This document shows positions 17,298 to 26,763 of a stretch of 64,000 nucleotides of DNA, piece by piece; within the stretch, counting starts at the first letter, position 1; each line of letters begins with the position of its first letter. The notes under the pieces were generated by a model. That model ran no database searches and was not told the origin of the DNA. It was given only the letters and a program-made list of their open reading frames with translations. Source of the stretch: Aestuariibacter sp. A3R04 (GTDB lineage: Bacteria > Pseudomonadota > Gammaproteobacteria > Enterobacterales > Alteromonadaceae); assembly GCF_018860805.1 (NCBI RefSeq), contig NZ_JAHKQR010000002.1, forward strand, positions 186,001-250,000. The letters run 5' to 3'. The position numbers were made by a program, and so were the translations under genes.

Positions 17298-17693
17298 GTT
17301 TTCCACCTCGCTAACCGCCGCACGTCCGCGCTGCCCTAAGTCTGCATTGAACTGGATTTAGCCGGATGCAAAAATGGGCAATTGACCATATAGCGGGCAT
17401 ATTCCCTTGCCGTTAAAACATTGTCAACAAAAAAGTAAATCCAATGTTAACCTATACGACATATTCCACTCTACGTTATTGTAGAATCGGGCAATTAACT
17501 ACATTGGATGACCAAGCCGAATGCGAAAGGGCGGAAAGGGCGGGTACATTGAGGAAAACGCAGGGGGTGGGGTCAAATAGCGCAGGGAAAAAAGCAACAA
17601 CCAATGCACTGTTGCTTTTGCGAGGTTCATTCCCGTGAACACAATGTTCATATCGCGGCTGAATCAACGCCGCGCCATTGAAGAAAACCTGTG
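17298..17693. other. Intergenic region between OprB porin and NHL protein genes
   Basis: About 400 bases holding the porin promoter region and, near its right end, the terminator of the NHL gene. AACATTG (17417-17423) and CAATGTT (17442-17448) form a loose inverted repeat that could be a regulatory site. A 64-codon plus-strand frame is not convincing. Confidence 0.5.
17590..17619. terminator. Terminator hairpin downstream of the NHL-repeat gene
   Basis: AAAAGCAACA and TGTTGCTTTT form a 10-bp perfect stem with a 10-base loop. The A/T arms give it a U-tract in both directions. It lies 75 bases after the NHL gene on the minus strand. Confidence 0.75.
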
Positions 17694-18932
17694 TTACTCC
17701 ACGCCTTGAAATACCAGTTTTTGTACTCTGCGTCCGGTATTCACTTCTGTGGTAAATAAGTTCCCTTCGCTGTCTGTATCGATGCTGTGCAACCAGATAA
17801 ACTCACCGGGATAACGGCCGTTTTTGCCTATAGAACCCAACAATTCATGGGTTTGCCTATCGTAAATCCAAATCCGTCCATTCATCATATCGGCAACATA
17901 TAAAAACTTGCCATCTGGGGAAAACGCCACATCCGTTGCCGTGCCCAGTCCTCCTGTTTCAGGTCTGACGGCAAAGTTTTTAACAAACTCAATGTCGCCA
18001 TTGTCGTTCCTTTTAAAAATTTGTAGCCGGTTGTTGCGCCTGTCACACACATAAATAAAACCATCGCGATCCTGATTTATACAATGGACAATATTACCAA
18101 ACAGGGGGTTTTGTGGATCTATTCCCTGTTTTTGTGGTTTTGTTGCCTGAGACTGGTCGAAATCTCCCTCCCTTGTAGGACCCAAAGGCGGCTTGCCATA
18201 AGCGCCAAGTACCTGCGTGGCAACAACGTTCGTCGAAGATACATCAAAGCTGGCAATTCGCGCATTGATGTAACCATCAGCCACCACTAATTCATTGTGT
18301 ATGGGGTCCATATACATGTCTGCAGGATTCCCCAGTGTTTTGCGATCCATATTGCCATTGGTTTTGCCCCGCACTCCTGCCGCTTTAATGAACTCGCCAT
18401 CAAAGGTAAAGCTAACGGACACATGGTCTCCTTTGCCATTCCCTGCAATCCATACACTGTCGTTGTCATCGACATACAAGCCATGTACATTCGCTGGCCA
18501 CTGATTTACCCCGTCAATAGCAGGCGTATGCGCCTCCCCTCCCCAGGCTTTATCCACTTTGCCCTCAGGTGTAAAACGAATTACATGAGGAGCGGGTTCA
18601 CAGCACAATGCGGAAGGCGGCGAAGCCGCGAGGCCGATGTCCGTTCTCCCCAGGGAATTCGGACGCTGGAGAATCCACACGTAATCGTATTGATCCACGG
18701 ACAACCCCGACACCTGCCCTAAAATCCAAGTTTCAGGAAGGGTTGGCCAACCAGCATCAACTTTAAAACGGGGCATTGCTTTACCGGAAACCGGATAACT
18801 CACAATGTCCACCAATGGGCGGACAGCATTTGCATTACTTTCACTTTCTCGTTCAGGAGAGCCGGCATATGCAAACTGCACCGCGAATATGGCGCTAACG
18901 AACAGTGGTATCTTCAATCTGTTTATTCTCAT
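17694..18932 (-). CDS. Exported NHL-repeat/six-bladed beta-propeller protein
   Basis: A 412-residue protein with a signal peptide (about 1-23, IFAVQFAYAG) and repeated NHL-type blades: VSGLSVDQYDYVWILQRP, VHGLYVDDNDSVWIAGNG, PADMYMDPIHNELVVADG, VHCINQDRDGFIYVCDRRNNRLQIF, ATDVAFSPDGKFLYVADMMNGRIWIY and LHSIDTDSEGNLFTTEV. That is six blades. A CC pair (ALCCEP) interrupts the first. Such periplasmic propellers bind proteins or ligands, and some are lyases or lactonases; nothing here fixes a catalytic function. The frame runs upstream to 18998, but MRINRLKIPLF with its signal sequence is the likely start; the ribosome binding site is weak. Confidence 0.8.
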   Translation of the reverse strand: MRINRLKIPLFVSAIFAVQFAYAGSPERESESNANAVRPLVDIVSYPVSGKAMPRFKVDAGWPTLPETWILGQVSGLSVDQYDYVWILQRPNSLGRTDIGLAASPPSALCCEPAPHVIRFTPEGKVDKAWGGEAHTPAIDGVNQWPANVHGLYVDDNDSVWIAGNGKGDHVSVSFTFDGEFIKAAGVRGKTNGNMDRKTLGNPADMYMDPIHNELVVADGYINARIASFDVSSTNVVATQVLGAYGKPPLGPTREGDFDQSQATKPQKQGIDPQNPLFGNIVHCINQDRDGFIYVCDRRNNRLQIFKRNDNGDIEFVKNFAVRPETGGLGTATDVAFSPDGKFLYVADMMNGRIWIYDRQTHELLGSIGKNGRYPGEFIWLHSIDTDSEGNLFTTEVNTGRRVQKLVFQGVE

Positions 18933-19115
18933 AACAGGAGATCTTCTATATTGCTTTGGATTAAGGAATAATCTGATCAAAATACACACAAAATGCAACG
19001 TTATACGTTCTATAAGGTAATTTTCAGGTTGAACTGAAAAAACGATAGGTTTTGCGATCTCTTTTCAGAAGATTGCGACTTGCAACAACCGCTACGTACA
19101 TCACTAGAGAAAAAG

Positions 19116-19139
19116 AAAGCCCGCGCAAAGCGGGCCTTT
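19116..19139 (-). terminator. Terminator downstream of the GH127 gene
   Basis: GCCCGC-GCAAA-GCGGGC with A/T-extended arms; on the minus strand the hairpin is followed by TTTCTTTTTC. It lies about 40 bases past the GH127 stop. Confidence 0.8.
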
Positions 19140-19176
19140 ATGGGTCGTATATTCAGCCAATGTTAGAAGCTATCGC

Positions 19177-21153
19177 CTATTGCCAGATCACCGGCAAAAA
19201 TACACTCATTTCCGCTTCGCCGCGATTGCTCCAGGCAAAGTAGGGAACAAACTGCGCTGTATAAGGTACAAATTCTGGCTTTGTTACGTCGCGGTACATA
19301 CCCGGAGCATTGTCTTTACGCAACATAACCTCACCGTGAATAGTCGTAATGCCACCTAATAAATCCGGCTGATGTTGAGATGTAAGCGCAGTGGCACTAG
19401 GCAAATACACATCGGTAATACTCGTACCGGACGGTAAATCCGGTGATTCAACACAATACACCACTGGGCCGCGTTTAACGGCCACCTGGTTTCTAACCTC
19501 TTCGATTCGATGATGACCTTCAATGAGCTTTACTGACATCGGCATATCGAGTTCGATGGTATCGCCGGCTTGCCATTGGCGTGATAACACCGCAAATTTT
19601 CCCGACGTGAGAGTCACGGCTGCATCTTCACCATTAATTTTCAAGGTACTTTCTTTCGACCACTCGGGTATGCGAAGCATGATATCAAAAGCACTGTCTT
19701 TACAGTTTTCAATTGTAATAGTGACCAAACCGTTCCACGGGTAATGGGTTTCCTGCTTCAGTTCAAAAGGCGATCCATCAAGCATGGTGGTTTTCAGCTT
19801 ATTGCTGCCATAGAGATTCACCGCAATGCCATTCTCGGCGAGGTTGTATGCCCACAAAGTGGATTTTGCAACTGTGCGAACCAGATTGGGCGGACAACAA
19901 AAACAATGCAGATATGGTTCGCGATCCGGCGACTCTGTATTCATGTTGTCGTAATCCCGGGCACCATTTATTTTGCGCAATGGGTTTGCGTAGTAGTATT
20001 TTGTTCCACAGACACTAATGCCAGACATCATTGAGTTGTGAAGTACCAACTCCATGATATCAGCATATTTTGATTCACCGTGAATACCCAGCATGCGATG
20101 ACTAAACATAGCGTTACAAATGTTTGCGCACGTTTCGTTGTACGCGGTCAGGTTAGGCATCATATATTCATCAATAAAACCTTCTTCAATCATGTCTCTG
20201 CGGGGAGACGCGCCGTAGTGGGTCTGACCCACGGCTCCTGTGGCATACATCTTTTTCTGAGTCACGTTTTCCCACAAGCGATCTAAGGCATCAATCAGGG
20301 CTTTTTCACCGGTTTCCGCATACACATCAGCTGCACCCGCGTAATAATACAGTGCCAGCACAGCATGACCTGCAGCTTCCGTTTCCTCCCGCAGTGGCAC
20401 GCGCTCTTGTACCATATCACCGATTGGATACCCTACGGTGGTATCGTCATGGACCATTTCTGACTGACCGCGGTTGTTTATAAATTGCTCGGCCAGGGTG
20501 AGATATGCTTTCTTACCGACGGTGCGGTATAGCTCTACCAGCCCCATGATCTGCGTTTGGTTAAAACCAAAACGACGTAGTTGTGGAGGATTGGGACCAA
20601 ATATTTCTACCAGTAAATCCGCATTCTTTATCGCAATATCAAGAAAATTGCTTTTACCCGTCATGCGATGATGGATGCACGCTGCTGTATACAAGTGACC
20701 GCAATTGTACATTTCGTGATATTTGCGATTAGAGAAGTGAGGGATACCATGGATCTGAATGTAAGCGTGAAGGTAGCCGTCATCTTCCTGCGCTTCGGCA
20801 ATAACAGCAATGATCTCATCCATTTCCTGTAACAGCTTTTGATCACCATTTAGCCCGTACATATAACATGCGGCTTCCATCCACTTAAAAAAATCGGCAT
20901 CATGCCAATATTCACCGTCGAATTTTCCGTCAAAATCGCCGTTGACAATTTTGAAGTTATTTAATGCGTGACCAATTTCACCGGTGAGCAAACTCCCCAT
21001 GTAAGGGATCATAGATTCTTCGCACAGCTTTGTCTTTTCTGCCCAAAACCCGGTTGTCCATTTACAGTCCCCCATAGAGATTGGACGAAGTGATACATGT
21101 GGGCTTTTGGACGTATCCACTTCCGTTTTACTGTGAGTACGTTGTGATGACAT
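19177..21153 (-). CDS. GH127-family glycoside hydrolase (beta-L-arabinofuranosidase-like)
   Basis: A 658-residue enzyme of the former DUF1680 group. Recognisable are DGEYWHDADFFKWMEAACYMY, QEDDGYLHAY, RKYHEMYNCGHLY and, decisively, the metal-thiolate site: Glu340 and Cys342 in YNETCANIC and Cys419-Cys420 in HCFCCPPNL. In the characterised GH127 arabinofuranosidase the equivalent glutamate and three cysteines bind zinc, one cysteine acting as nucleophile. No signal peptide is seen, so it acts in the cytosol on imported sugars. ATG 21153 with GAGG seven bases upstream is preferred over the open extension to 21210. Substrate specificity (beta-L-arabinofuranoside or other) is inferred. Confidence 0.85.
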   Translation of the reverse strand: MSSQRTHSKTEVDTSKSPHVSLRPISMGDCKWTTGFWAEKTKLCEESMIPYMGSLLTGEIGHALNNFKIVNGDFDGKFDGEYWHDADFFKWMEAACYMYGLNGDQKLLQEMDEIIAVIAEAQEDDGYLHAYIQIHGIPHFSNRKYHEMYNCGHLYTAACIHHRMTGKSNFLDIAIKNADLLVEIFGPNPPQLRRFGFNQTQIMGLVELYRTVGKKAYLTLAEQFINNRGQSEMVHDDTTVGYPIGDMVQERVPLREETEAAGHAVLALYYYAGAADVYAETGEKALIDALDRLWENVTQKKMYATGAVGQTHYGASPRRDMIEEGFIDEYMMPNLTAYNETCANICNAMFSHRMLGIHGESKYADIMELVLHNSMMSGISVCGTKYYYANPLRKINGARDYDNMNTESPDREPYLHCFCCPPNLVRTVAKSTLWAYNLAENGIAVNLYGSNKLKTTMLDGSPFELKQETHYPWNGLVTITIENCKDSAFDIMLRIPEWSKESTLKINGEDAAVTLTSGKFAVLSRQWQAGDTIELDMPMSVKLIEGHHRIEEVRNQVAVKRGPVVYCVESPDLPSGTSITDVYLPSATALTSQHQPDLLGGITTIHGEVMLRKDNAPGMYRDVTKPEFVPYTAQFVPYFAWSNRGEAEMSVFLPVIWQ

Positions 21154-21299
21154 GGGAAACCTCTTTACCGTTATAAATCCAACATTATAAATTCCGATCA
21201 ATATAAACATATGATGTTTAATTTTTCAATAAATTTTAACATTTATGCACACCATTGTGGGCCTTTAGAAACCTGGAGATATATGTCAGTGAACATAAA

Positions 21300-21324
21300 A
21301 AAAGCCCCAACATGTGGGGCTTTT
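21300..21324 (-). terminator. Intrinsic terminator after acnB
   Basis: AAAAGCCCCA-ACATG-TGGGGCTTTT, a 10-bp perfect stem followed on the minus strand by more T residues. It lies 28 bases past the acnB stop. Confidence 0.9.
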
Positions 21325-21351
21325 CGCTATGTAAGAATCTGAAATTAACGC

Positions 21352-24162
21352 TTAGATGTTCTTAACCGCCACGCTTGGCTCAAACTTCGGCTTCACTGCT
21401 AAGTCTTCTGCAGGTGGCGCGAATTTAGTTAGGTCAATGCCCGCCACTGCCTGCTTATACTCTTCTGTTGTGGGGAAGCGTCCAAGTACTGTTGAAAGCA
21501 CTACAAGCGGAGTTGAACCAAGTAGTGATTCACCTTTTTTGTCGTCAGCATCGGCAACAACACGGCCTTGGAACAAGCGAGTTGAAGTAGCAATTACCGT
21601 ATCACCTGGTTCAGCTTTTTCTTGGTTGCCCATACACAGGTTACATCCAGGACGCTCCAGATAAAGGATATTCTCGTACTTAGTACGCGCCGCTTCTTTT
21701 GGCTTGGCATCATCAAACTGGAAACCGGCGTATTTAGCAAGAATGTCCCAATCGCCTTCGGCTTTAAGTTCATCAACAATATTATAAGTTGGCGGTGCAA
21801 CAACCAATGGCGCTTTAAACTCAACAGAACCATTCAACTTCTCAAGGTTGCGCAGCATTTGTGCAATTATCTGCATATCGCCTTTGTGAACCATACAAGA
21901 ACCGACGAACCCTAAATCTACTGGCTTACCATTGTAGTAAGAAACCGGACGGATAACATCGTGGGTATAACGCTTGGATACATCTTCGTTGTTTACGTCA
22001 GGGTCAGCGATCATTGGCTCATCGATTTGATCCAAATCCACAACCACTTCTGCGTAATACTTGGCGTTGTCGTCTGGCGCGAGTGCTGGTTCTTCACCAG
22101 ATTTAATTTCAGCGATGCGCTTGTCTGCCAGGTCAATCAGGCCTTGAAGCATGTTAGCTTCGTTGTCCATGCCCTTGTCGATCATAATTTGAATACGACT
22201 CTTGGCAAGCTCAAGTGACGCAATCATGGTCTCATCGTTAGAGATACAGATTGACGCCTTCGCTTTCATTTCTGCTGTCCAGTCAGTGAACGTAAATGCT
22301 TGGTCAGCGAGCAATGTGCCAATTTGCACTTCGATAACACGGCCCTGGAATACGTTCTCGCCAGCGAACTGCTTAAGCATTTGTGCTTGCGTGGCGTGAA
22401 CCACATCGCGGAAGTCCATGTGATCTTTCATGCTACCTTTAAAGGTCACTTTCACAGACTCTGGAATCGGCATTGCAGCTTCACCTGTCGCTAATGCCAG
22501 TGCAACCGTCCCTGAGTCAGCGCCGAAGGCAACACCTTTAGACATACGGGTGTGAGAGTCGCCACCAATGATAATAGCGCGGTCATCTACTGTGATGTCA
22601 TTGAGCACTTTGTGAATAACGTCAGTCATGGCGTGGTAAACACCTTTAGGATCACGGGCTGTGATTACCCCAAAGTTATTCATGAAAGACATCAACTTAG
22701 GGATGTTGGCCTGCGCTTTTTTGTCCCAGACCGACGCTGTGTGACAGCCTGACTGATACGCACCATCCACGATAGGTGAAATGGTGGATGCCGCCATAGA
22801 TTCCAGTTCCTGGCATGTCATTGGGCCTGTAGTGTCCTGAGAACCGACGATGTTCACTTTCACGCGAACGTCAGAACCTGCGTGTAGCGGTGCATCGGAG
22901 CTAACCCCCACAGCATTCCGGTTGAATATCTTCTCAACAGCAGTAAGGCCTTGGCCTTCATGAGATACTTCTTTTGAGGGTGCGTATACTTCTGGCGCTT
23001 CAATACCCAGTGTTCTAGCCGCAAAGGTCTGTAACTGCTTACCAAATACTACCGCGTATGAACCACCCGCTTTCATAAATTCAACTTTTTGCGGTGTGAA
23101 GGCGTCGGAAACGTCTACTAGCTCTTTATCACCGTTGTAGAGTTTTTTCGCTTTAGTATCGATGGTCAGCACAGTACCGGTTGCCACTGAATAAGCTTCT
23201 TCCAGTACCGGGTCGCCATTTGCATCGCGAACAATTTCACCGTTCTCGTCAGTCTTCTTAACCCAGTTTTTAAGGTCAAGACCAATACCACCGGTTACAC
23301 CTACTGTGGTTAAAAAGATTGGCGCAATACCATTTGTCCCTGCAACCACAGGCGCTTTGTTGACAAACGGAATGTAAGGACTGGTTGGCTCGCCTGCCCA
23401 AAGTGCCACGTTATTTACGCCTGACATACGAGAAGAGCCCACACCCATCGTGCCTTTTTCAGCGATAAGCATCACTTTTGCGTTAGGGTGCTTTTTACCC
23501 AATTCAACAATCTCTTGCTGAGCTTCTGGACTAATCATGCACTTACCGTGAAGTTCACGATCGGCACGGGAGTGCGCCTGGTTACCTGGAGAAAGCAGGT
23601 CAGTGGAAATATCACCCTCTGCAGCGATATAAGTCACCACATCAATTTTTTCAGGAATGTCTGGGAGCTTTGTAAAGAACTCCGCTTTCGCATAACTTTC
23701 GAGAATATCTTTTACAATCGGGTTACCAGCTTTATAAGCTTCTTCTAAGCGCTCGGTGTCCGCGTCGTACAAGTAAACCTGGGTTTTTAAGACTTCAGCA
23801 GCCGGTTTTGCCACAGACTCATCGTTTGAAAGCGCAAGGTCTAACAGAACTTCTACAGACGGGCCGCCTTTCATGTGAGAAAGCAACTCCAACGCAAATT
23901 CAGGCGTAATTTCTTCTACTTTTTCTTCGCCAAGCACTATTTCTTTTAAGAATTGTGCTTTTACGCCTGCGGCGCTGGTAGTGCCTGGAAGGGTATTGTA
24001 AATAAAGAATTTCAGAGAATCTTCGCGGTGCTCGTTTGTGGTGTCTTTAATTTGAGCGATGATTTCAGACAGCAAATCTGCACTGTCGATAGGCTTAGGG
24101 TGAAGACCAAGTTCCGTTTTACGGGTCTCGATCTCTGCCAAATATTCTGAATACAAACTCAT
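21352..24162 (-). CDS. acnB: Aconitate hydratase B, long type
   Basis: A 936-residue [4Fe-4S] enzyme of the TCA cycle (citrate to isocitrate; family members also act on 2-methylisocitrate). The HEAT-like N-terminal domain is followed by the swivel and catalytic domains (GGDSHTRMSKGVAFGADSGT). Cluster ligands are Cys756 (GSCMVHKG) and Cys840/Cys843 (CNLCMGNQ). E. coli AcnB is 865 residues and has GSCMTNIGHF at the first ligand; this protein is about 70 residues longer and has GSCMVHKGDM, which I recall as the form found in Bacteroidetes and some other groups. It has its own terminator and a long upstream region, so it is monocistronic. Confidence 0.93.
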   Translation of the reverse strand: MSLYSEYLAEIETRKTELGLHPKPIDSADLLSEIIAQIKDTTNEHREDSLKFFIYNTLPGTTSAAGVKAQFLKEIVLGEEKVEEITPEFALELLSHMKGGPSVEVLLDLALSNDESVAKPAAEVLKTQVYLYDADTERLEEAYKAGNPIVKDILESYAKAEFFTKLPDIPEKIDVVTYIAAEGDISTDLLSPGNQAHSRADRELHGKCMISPEAQQEIVELGKKHPNAKVMLIAEKGTMGVGSSRMSGVNNVALWAGEPTSPYIPFVNKAPVVAGTNGIAPIFLTTVGVTGGIGLDLKNWVKKTDENGEIVRDANGDPVLEEAYSVATGTVLTIDTKAKKLYNGDKELVDVSDAFTPQKVEFMKAGGSYAVVFGKQLQTFAARTLGIEAPEVYAPSKEVSHEGQGLTAVEKIFNRNAVGVSSDAPLHAGSDVRVKVNIVGSQDTTGPMTCQELESMAASTISPIVDGAYQSGCHTASVWDKKAQANIPKLMSFMNNFGVITARDPKGVYHAMTDVIHKVLNDITVDDRAIIIGGDSHTRMSKGVAFGADSGTVALALATGEAAMPIPESVKVTFKGSMKDHMDFRDVVHATQAQMLKQFAGENVFQGRVIEVQIGTLLADQAFTFTDWTAEMKAKASICISNDETMIASLELAKSRIQIMIDKGMDNEANMLQGLIDLADKRIAEIKSGEEPALAPDDNAKYYAEVVVDLDQIDEPMIADPDVNNEDVSKRYTHDVIRPVSYYNGKPVDLGFVGSCMVHKGDMQIIAQMLRNLEKLNGSVEFKAPLVVAPPTYNIVDELKAEGDWDILAKYAGFQFDDAKPKEAARTKYENILYLERPGCNLCMGNQEKAEPGDTVIATSTRLFQGRVVADADDKKGESLLGSTPLVVLSTVLGRFPTTEEYKQAVAGIDLTKFAPPAEDLAVKPKFEPSVAVKNI

Positions 24163-24755
24163 AGGGTTCTCTCGGTCTTAGATTTACGTGGGCGTAGTGT
24201 TAAGTCGGTCTTAGCTATACGCATATAAAAATGGCCGATAGTTTAACTGATTTTATCGCTGTGCGTAATAACTGAAGAAAAAGAGACCTAAAAAATCCCA
24301 ATAAAAGAGGAGAAAATGTTCATTCTACGCGCATGATAGAAAGCCTTGCGCTATTTCATACTCGCTTCATCCAACAAACGCAGAAGTTGCTTCTGTTTTT
24401 CCCGGCTTGCATCTCACTGCATTTTGCGCTTCTATAGGTGACGTCCAGGCAGTATAAGCGCGTTACAAGGTAGTAGCGTAACGAACAGATAAATCACCTA
24501 TACACAAGCGAAGCATGGTTATCTCAGGGATTGCACATCGTCGTTGTCACACCTCGTTGGCGCTTATCACATTGCTAAGCGCACATGACAGACTTTCTCT
24601 GTCACCAAGTAACGTTCAGCTCGATTGTAACAATCTCCTCTGGAACTTCACGCTTTGCGCGCAGTTTTTTACCCCTTCTAATGATGTACTAGCGCAAGTC
24701 GGCATGAGCCTATTTGCCCCCACTCAAACACCTAACGACAACAGGGATTAACTTC
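24163..24755. other. 593-base divergent intergenic region, acnB and S9 peptidase genes
   Basis: No convincing gene. It contains the 5' regions of two divergent genes; the length suggests several promoter elements or a long leader for acnB. A 78-codon frame (24515-24751) has no ribosome binding site and poor composition. I see no clear operator palindrome. Confidence 0.5.
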
Positions 24756-26708
24756 ATGACACCTATAACGCAAACAGGCGCTATCTGCCTTGCAATTGCA
24801 TTGGTACTCAGCGGATGTAGTCAACCGCACAGCGGTACTGCACAAGAAACACAATCTGAAACAAAAACTGTGAAACCAGTCACAACCTACAGTGCAGAAA
24901 TCTTCTTTGATACCACCTCCATCATGGGCAGTAGCTTGTCACCCGACGGAAATAAAATACTCGTCAGTTCTGATGAAACAGGCATATTTAGTCTCTACGA
25001 AGTAGACATCGCCACCGGTACAAAAAATCAACTCACGGAATTTGAAGATACAACATACCCAGTGCGCTATTTTCCTAATGATGAGCGCGTGTTATTCACC
25101 AAAGACGCTGGCGGCAATGAACGCTACCATCTGTTTGTCCGGGGAACTGACGGAGAGGTTACAGATCTCACCCCCGGCGAGGAAACCCGAGCAAACTTCA
25201 ACGGTTTTAATGACGATGGCAGCGCTTTTTATATCACTACAAACCAGCGTGACCCAAAGTTCATGGACTTATATAAGGTGAATAGTGAAAACTATGAAAT
25301 CACGCCTGTGTATCAAAACACTATGGGGTTGGATGTCGGTGCAATCAGTCCAAACGGTCGCTACATTGCGTTGTTCAAAAGTAACAGCAACCGCGACAGC
25401 AATACCTATATTTTAGATACGCGTTTAAAGACCTTAAAGCCGCACCTTATTACCGCTCATGATGAGCCTGCTCAATATACGCCTGAAACCTTTTCCAAAG
25501 ACAATCGTTACCTGTTCTACGCTACGGATGCAAAAGGTGAGTTTGCCCAGATATGGAAATACAACTTAGAGACAGAAGAACACAGCCCTGCCATTGAGGA
25601 TGAGTGGGATGTTAGCTTTGTTTATTTTTCCCATTCAGGTCGCTATCGGGTGAGCGGTGTAAATGCCGATGCCAGCACCAAGGTAACGATATTGGATATG
25701 GAATCGGGCAAAGAAGTTCTGATGCCTCCTCTGCCAAATGGCAGTTTGCGCGGTGTCAATTTTTCAAAAGACGAGCGTAAGATGTCTTTTTATCTGAACG
25801 CTGATACCTCTCCCAGTAACCTTTTTGTGTGGGAAGTGGGCAGCAGTAAAGCCAAGCAACTCACGCAAACACTCAGTGATGCCATTAACCCCGATGACCT
25901 GGTAGAAAGCACGATTGTGCGATTTAAGAGTTTCGACGGTTTGGAAATCCCTGGCGTGCTGTATAAACCCAAGCACGCCTCACCCACCAATAAAGTGCCC
26001 GCGCTGGTGTGGGTCCACGGCGGACCGGGCGGACAAAGTCGCACCGGCTACAGCGCCACGCAACAACACCTGGTTAATCATGGCTACGCCATATTTGCAG
26101 TGAACAACAGAGGCAGTTCAGGTTACGGCAAAACCTTTTTCCATCTCGATGACAAAAAGCACGGCACTGAAGACTTACAAGACATTGTGTATGGCAAAAA
26201 ATACCTGCAAACCCTCGATTGGGTTGATCAAGACAAAATTGGCATTATTGGCGGTAGCTACGGTGGTTTCATGACTGCTGCCGCCCTCGCCTTTGAGCCT
26301 GAAGAATTCGAAGTGGGTATCAATATCTTCGGGGTCACCAATTGGGTTAGAACCTTAAAATCAATTCCGCCTTGGTGGGAGAGCTTTAAAAAAGCCCTGT
26401 ATGATGAAATGGGCGATCCGGTCACTGACGAGGCAAGACATCGGGCTATCTCCCCGCTCTTTCACGCCAGCAATATCACCAAACCGCTGATGGTTATTCA
26501 AGGTGCAAACGATCCAAGGGTACTTCAGGTGGAAAGCGATGAATTGGTTGCCGCGGTCAAAGAAAATGGCGTACCCGTTGAGTATGTATTGTTCGATGAC
26601 GAAGGCCACGGTTTTACGAAGAAAGAAAACCGCATCACAGCATCAAATGCGTACGTGACTTTTCTCGATAAGTACCTAAAAGACGTCAAGCCAGAAAAAA
26701 CACAATAA
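24756..26708 (+). CDS. S9-family (prolyl oligopeptidase-type) peptidase lipoprotein
   Basis: A 650-residue serine peptidase. It has a lipobox (VLSGC, about residue 22), an N-terminal beta-propeller with WD/TolB-like blades (about 40-370), and a C-terminal alpha/beta hydrolase (about 400-645). The catalytic triad is visible: Ser501 in GGSYGGF, Asp586 in GANDPRV and His618 in DEGHGF. This is the acylaminoacyl-peptidase/dipeptidyl-peptidase-like S9 architecture, probably at the periplasmic or outer membrane face, degrading small peptides. AGGGA lies eight bases before ATG 24756; the open frame starts earlier but lacks a signal peptide in that position. Confidence 0.9.
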   Translation: MTPITQTGAICLAIALVLSGCSQPHSGTAQETQSETKTVKPVTTYSAEIFFDTTSIMGSSLSPDGNKILVSSDETGIFSLYEVDIATGTKNQLTEFEDTTYPVRYFPNDERVLFTKDAGGNERYHLFVRGTDGEVTDLTPGEETRANFNGFNDDGSAFYITTNQRDPKFMDLYKVNSENYEITPVYQNTMGLDVGAISPNGRYIALFKSNSNRDSNTYILDTRLKTLKPHLITAHDEPAQYTPETFSKDNRYLFYATDAKGEFAQIWKYNLETEEHSPAIEDEWDVSFVYFSHSGRYRVSGVNADASTKVTILDMESGKEVLMPPLPNGSLRGVNFSKDERKMSFYLNADTSPSNLFVWEVGSSKAKQLTQTLSDAINPDDLVESTIVRFKSFDGLEIPGVLYKPKHASPTNKVPALVWVHGGPGGQSRTGYSATQQHLVNHGYAIFAVNNRGSSGYGKTFFHLDDKKHGTEDLQDIVYGKKYLQTLDWVDQDKIGIIGGSYGGFMTAAALAFEPEEFEVGINIFGVTNWVRTLKSIPPWWESFKKALYDEMGDPVTDEARHRAISPLFHASNITKPLMVIQGANDPRVLQVESDELVAAVKENGVPVEYVLFDDEGHGFTKKENRITASNAYVTFLDKYLKDVKPEKTQ

Positions 26709-26763
26709 AAGTGGCTGATGATACAGCTGGCGTTTGCCGGCTGTATCGCTATTCTCTTTCTTC

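Noticed and set aside
17444..17638. 64-codon ORF downstream of the NHL gene
   Set aside because: Overlaps the terminator hairpin; low complexity and no start context.
21352..24162. Numerous antisense ORFs in acnB
   Set aside because: Conserved AcnB protein on the minus strand; antisense frames lack start signals and are shadows.
24515..24751. 78-codon ORF upstream of the S9 peptidase
   Set aside because: No ribosome binding site, poor composition, ends inside the peptidase leader.
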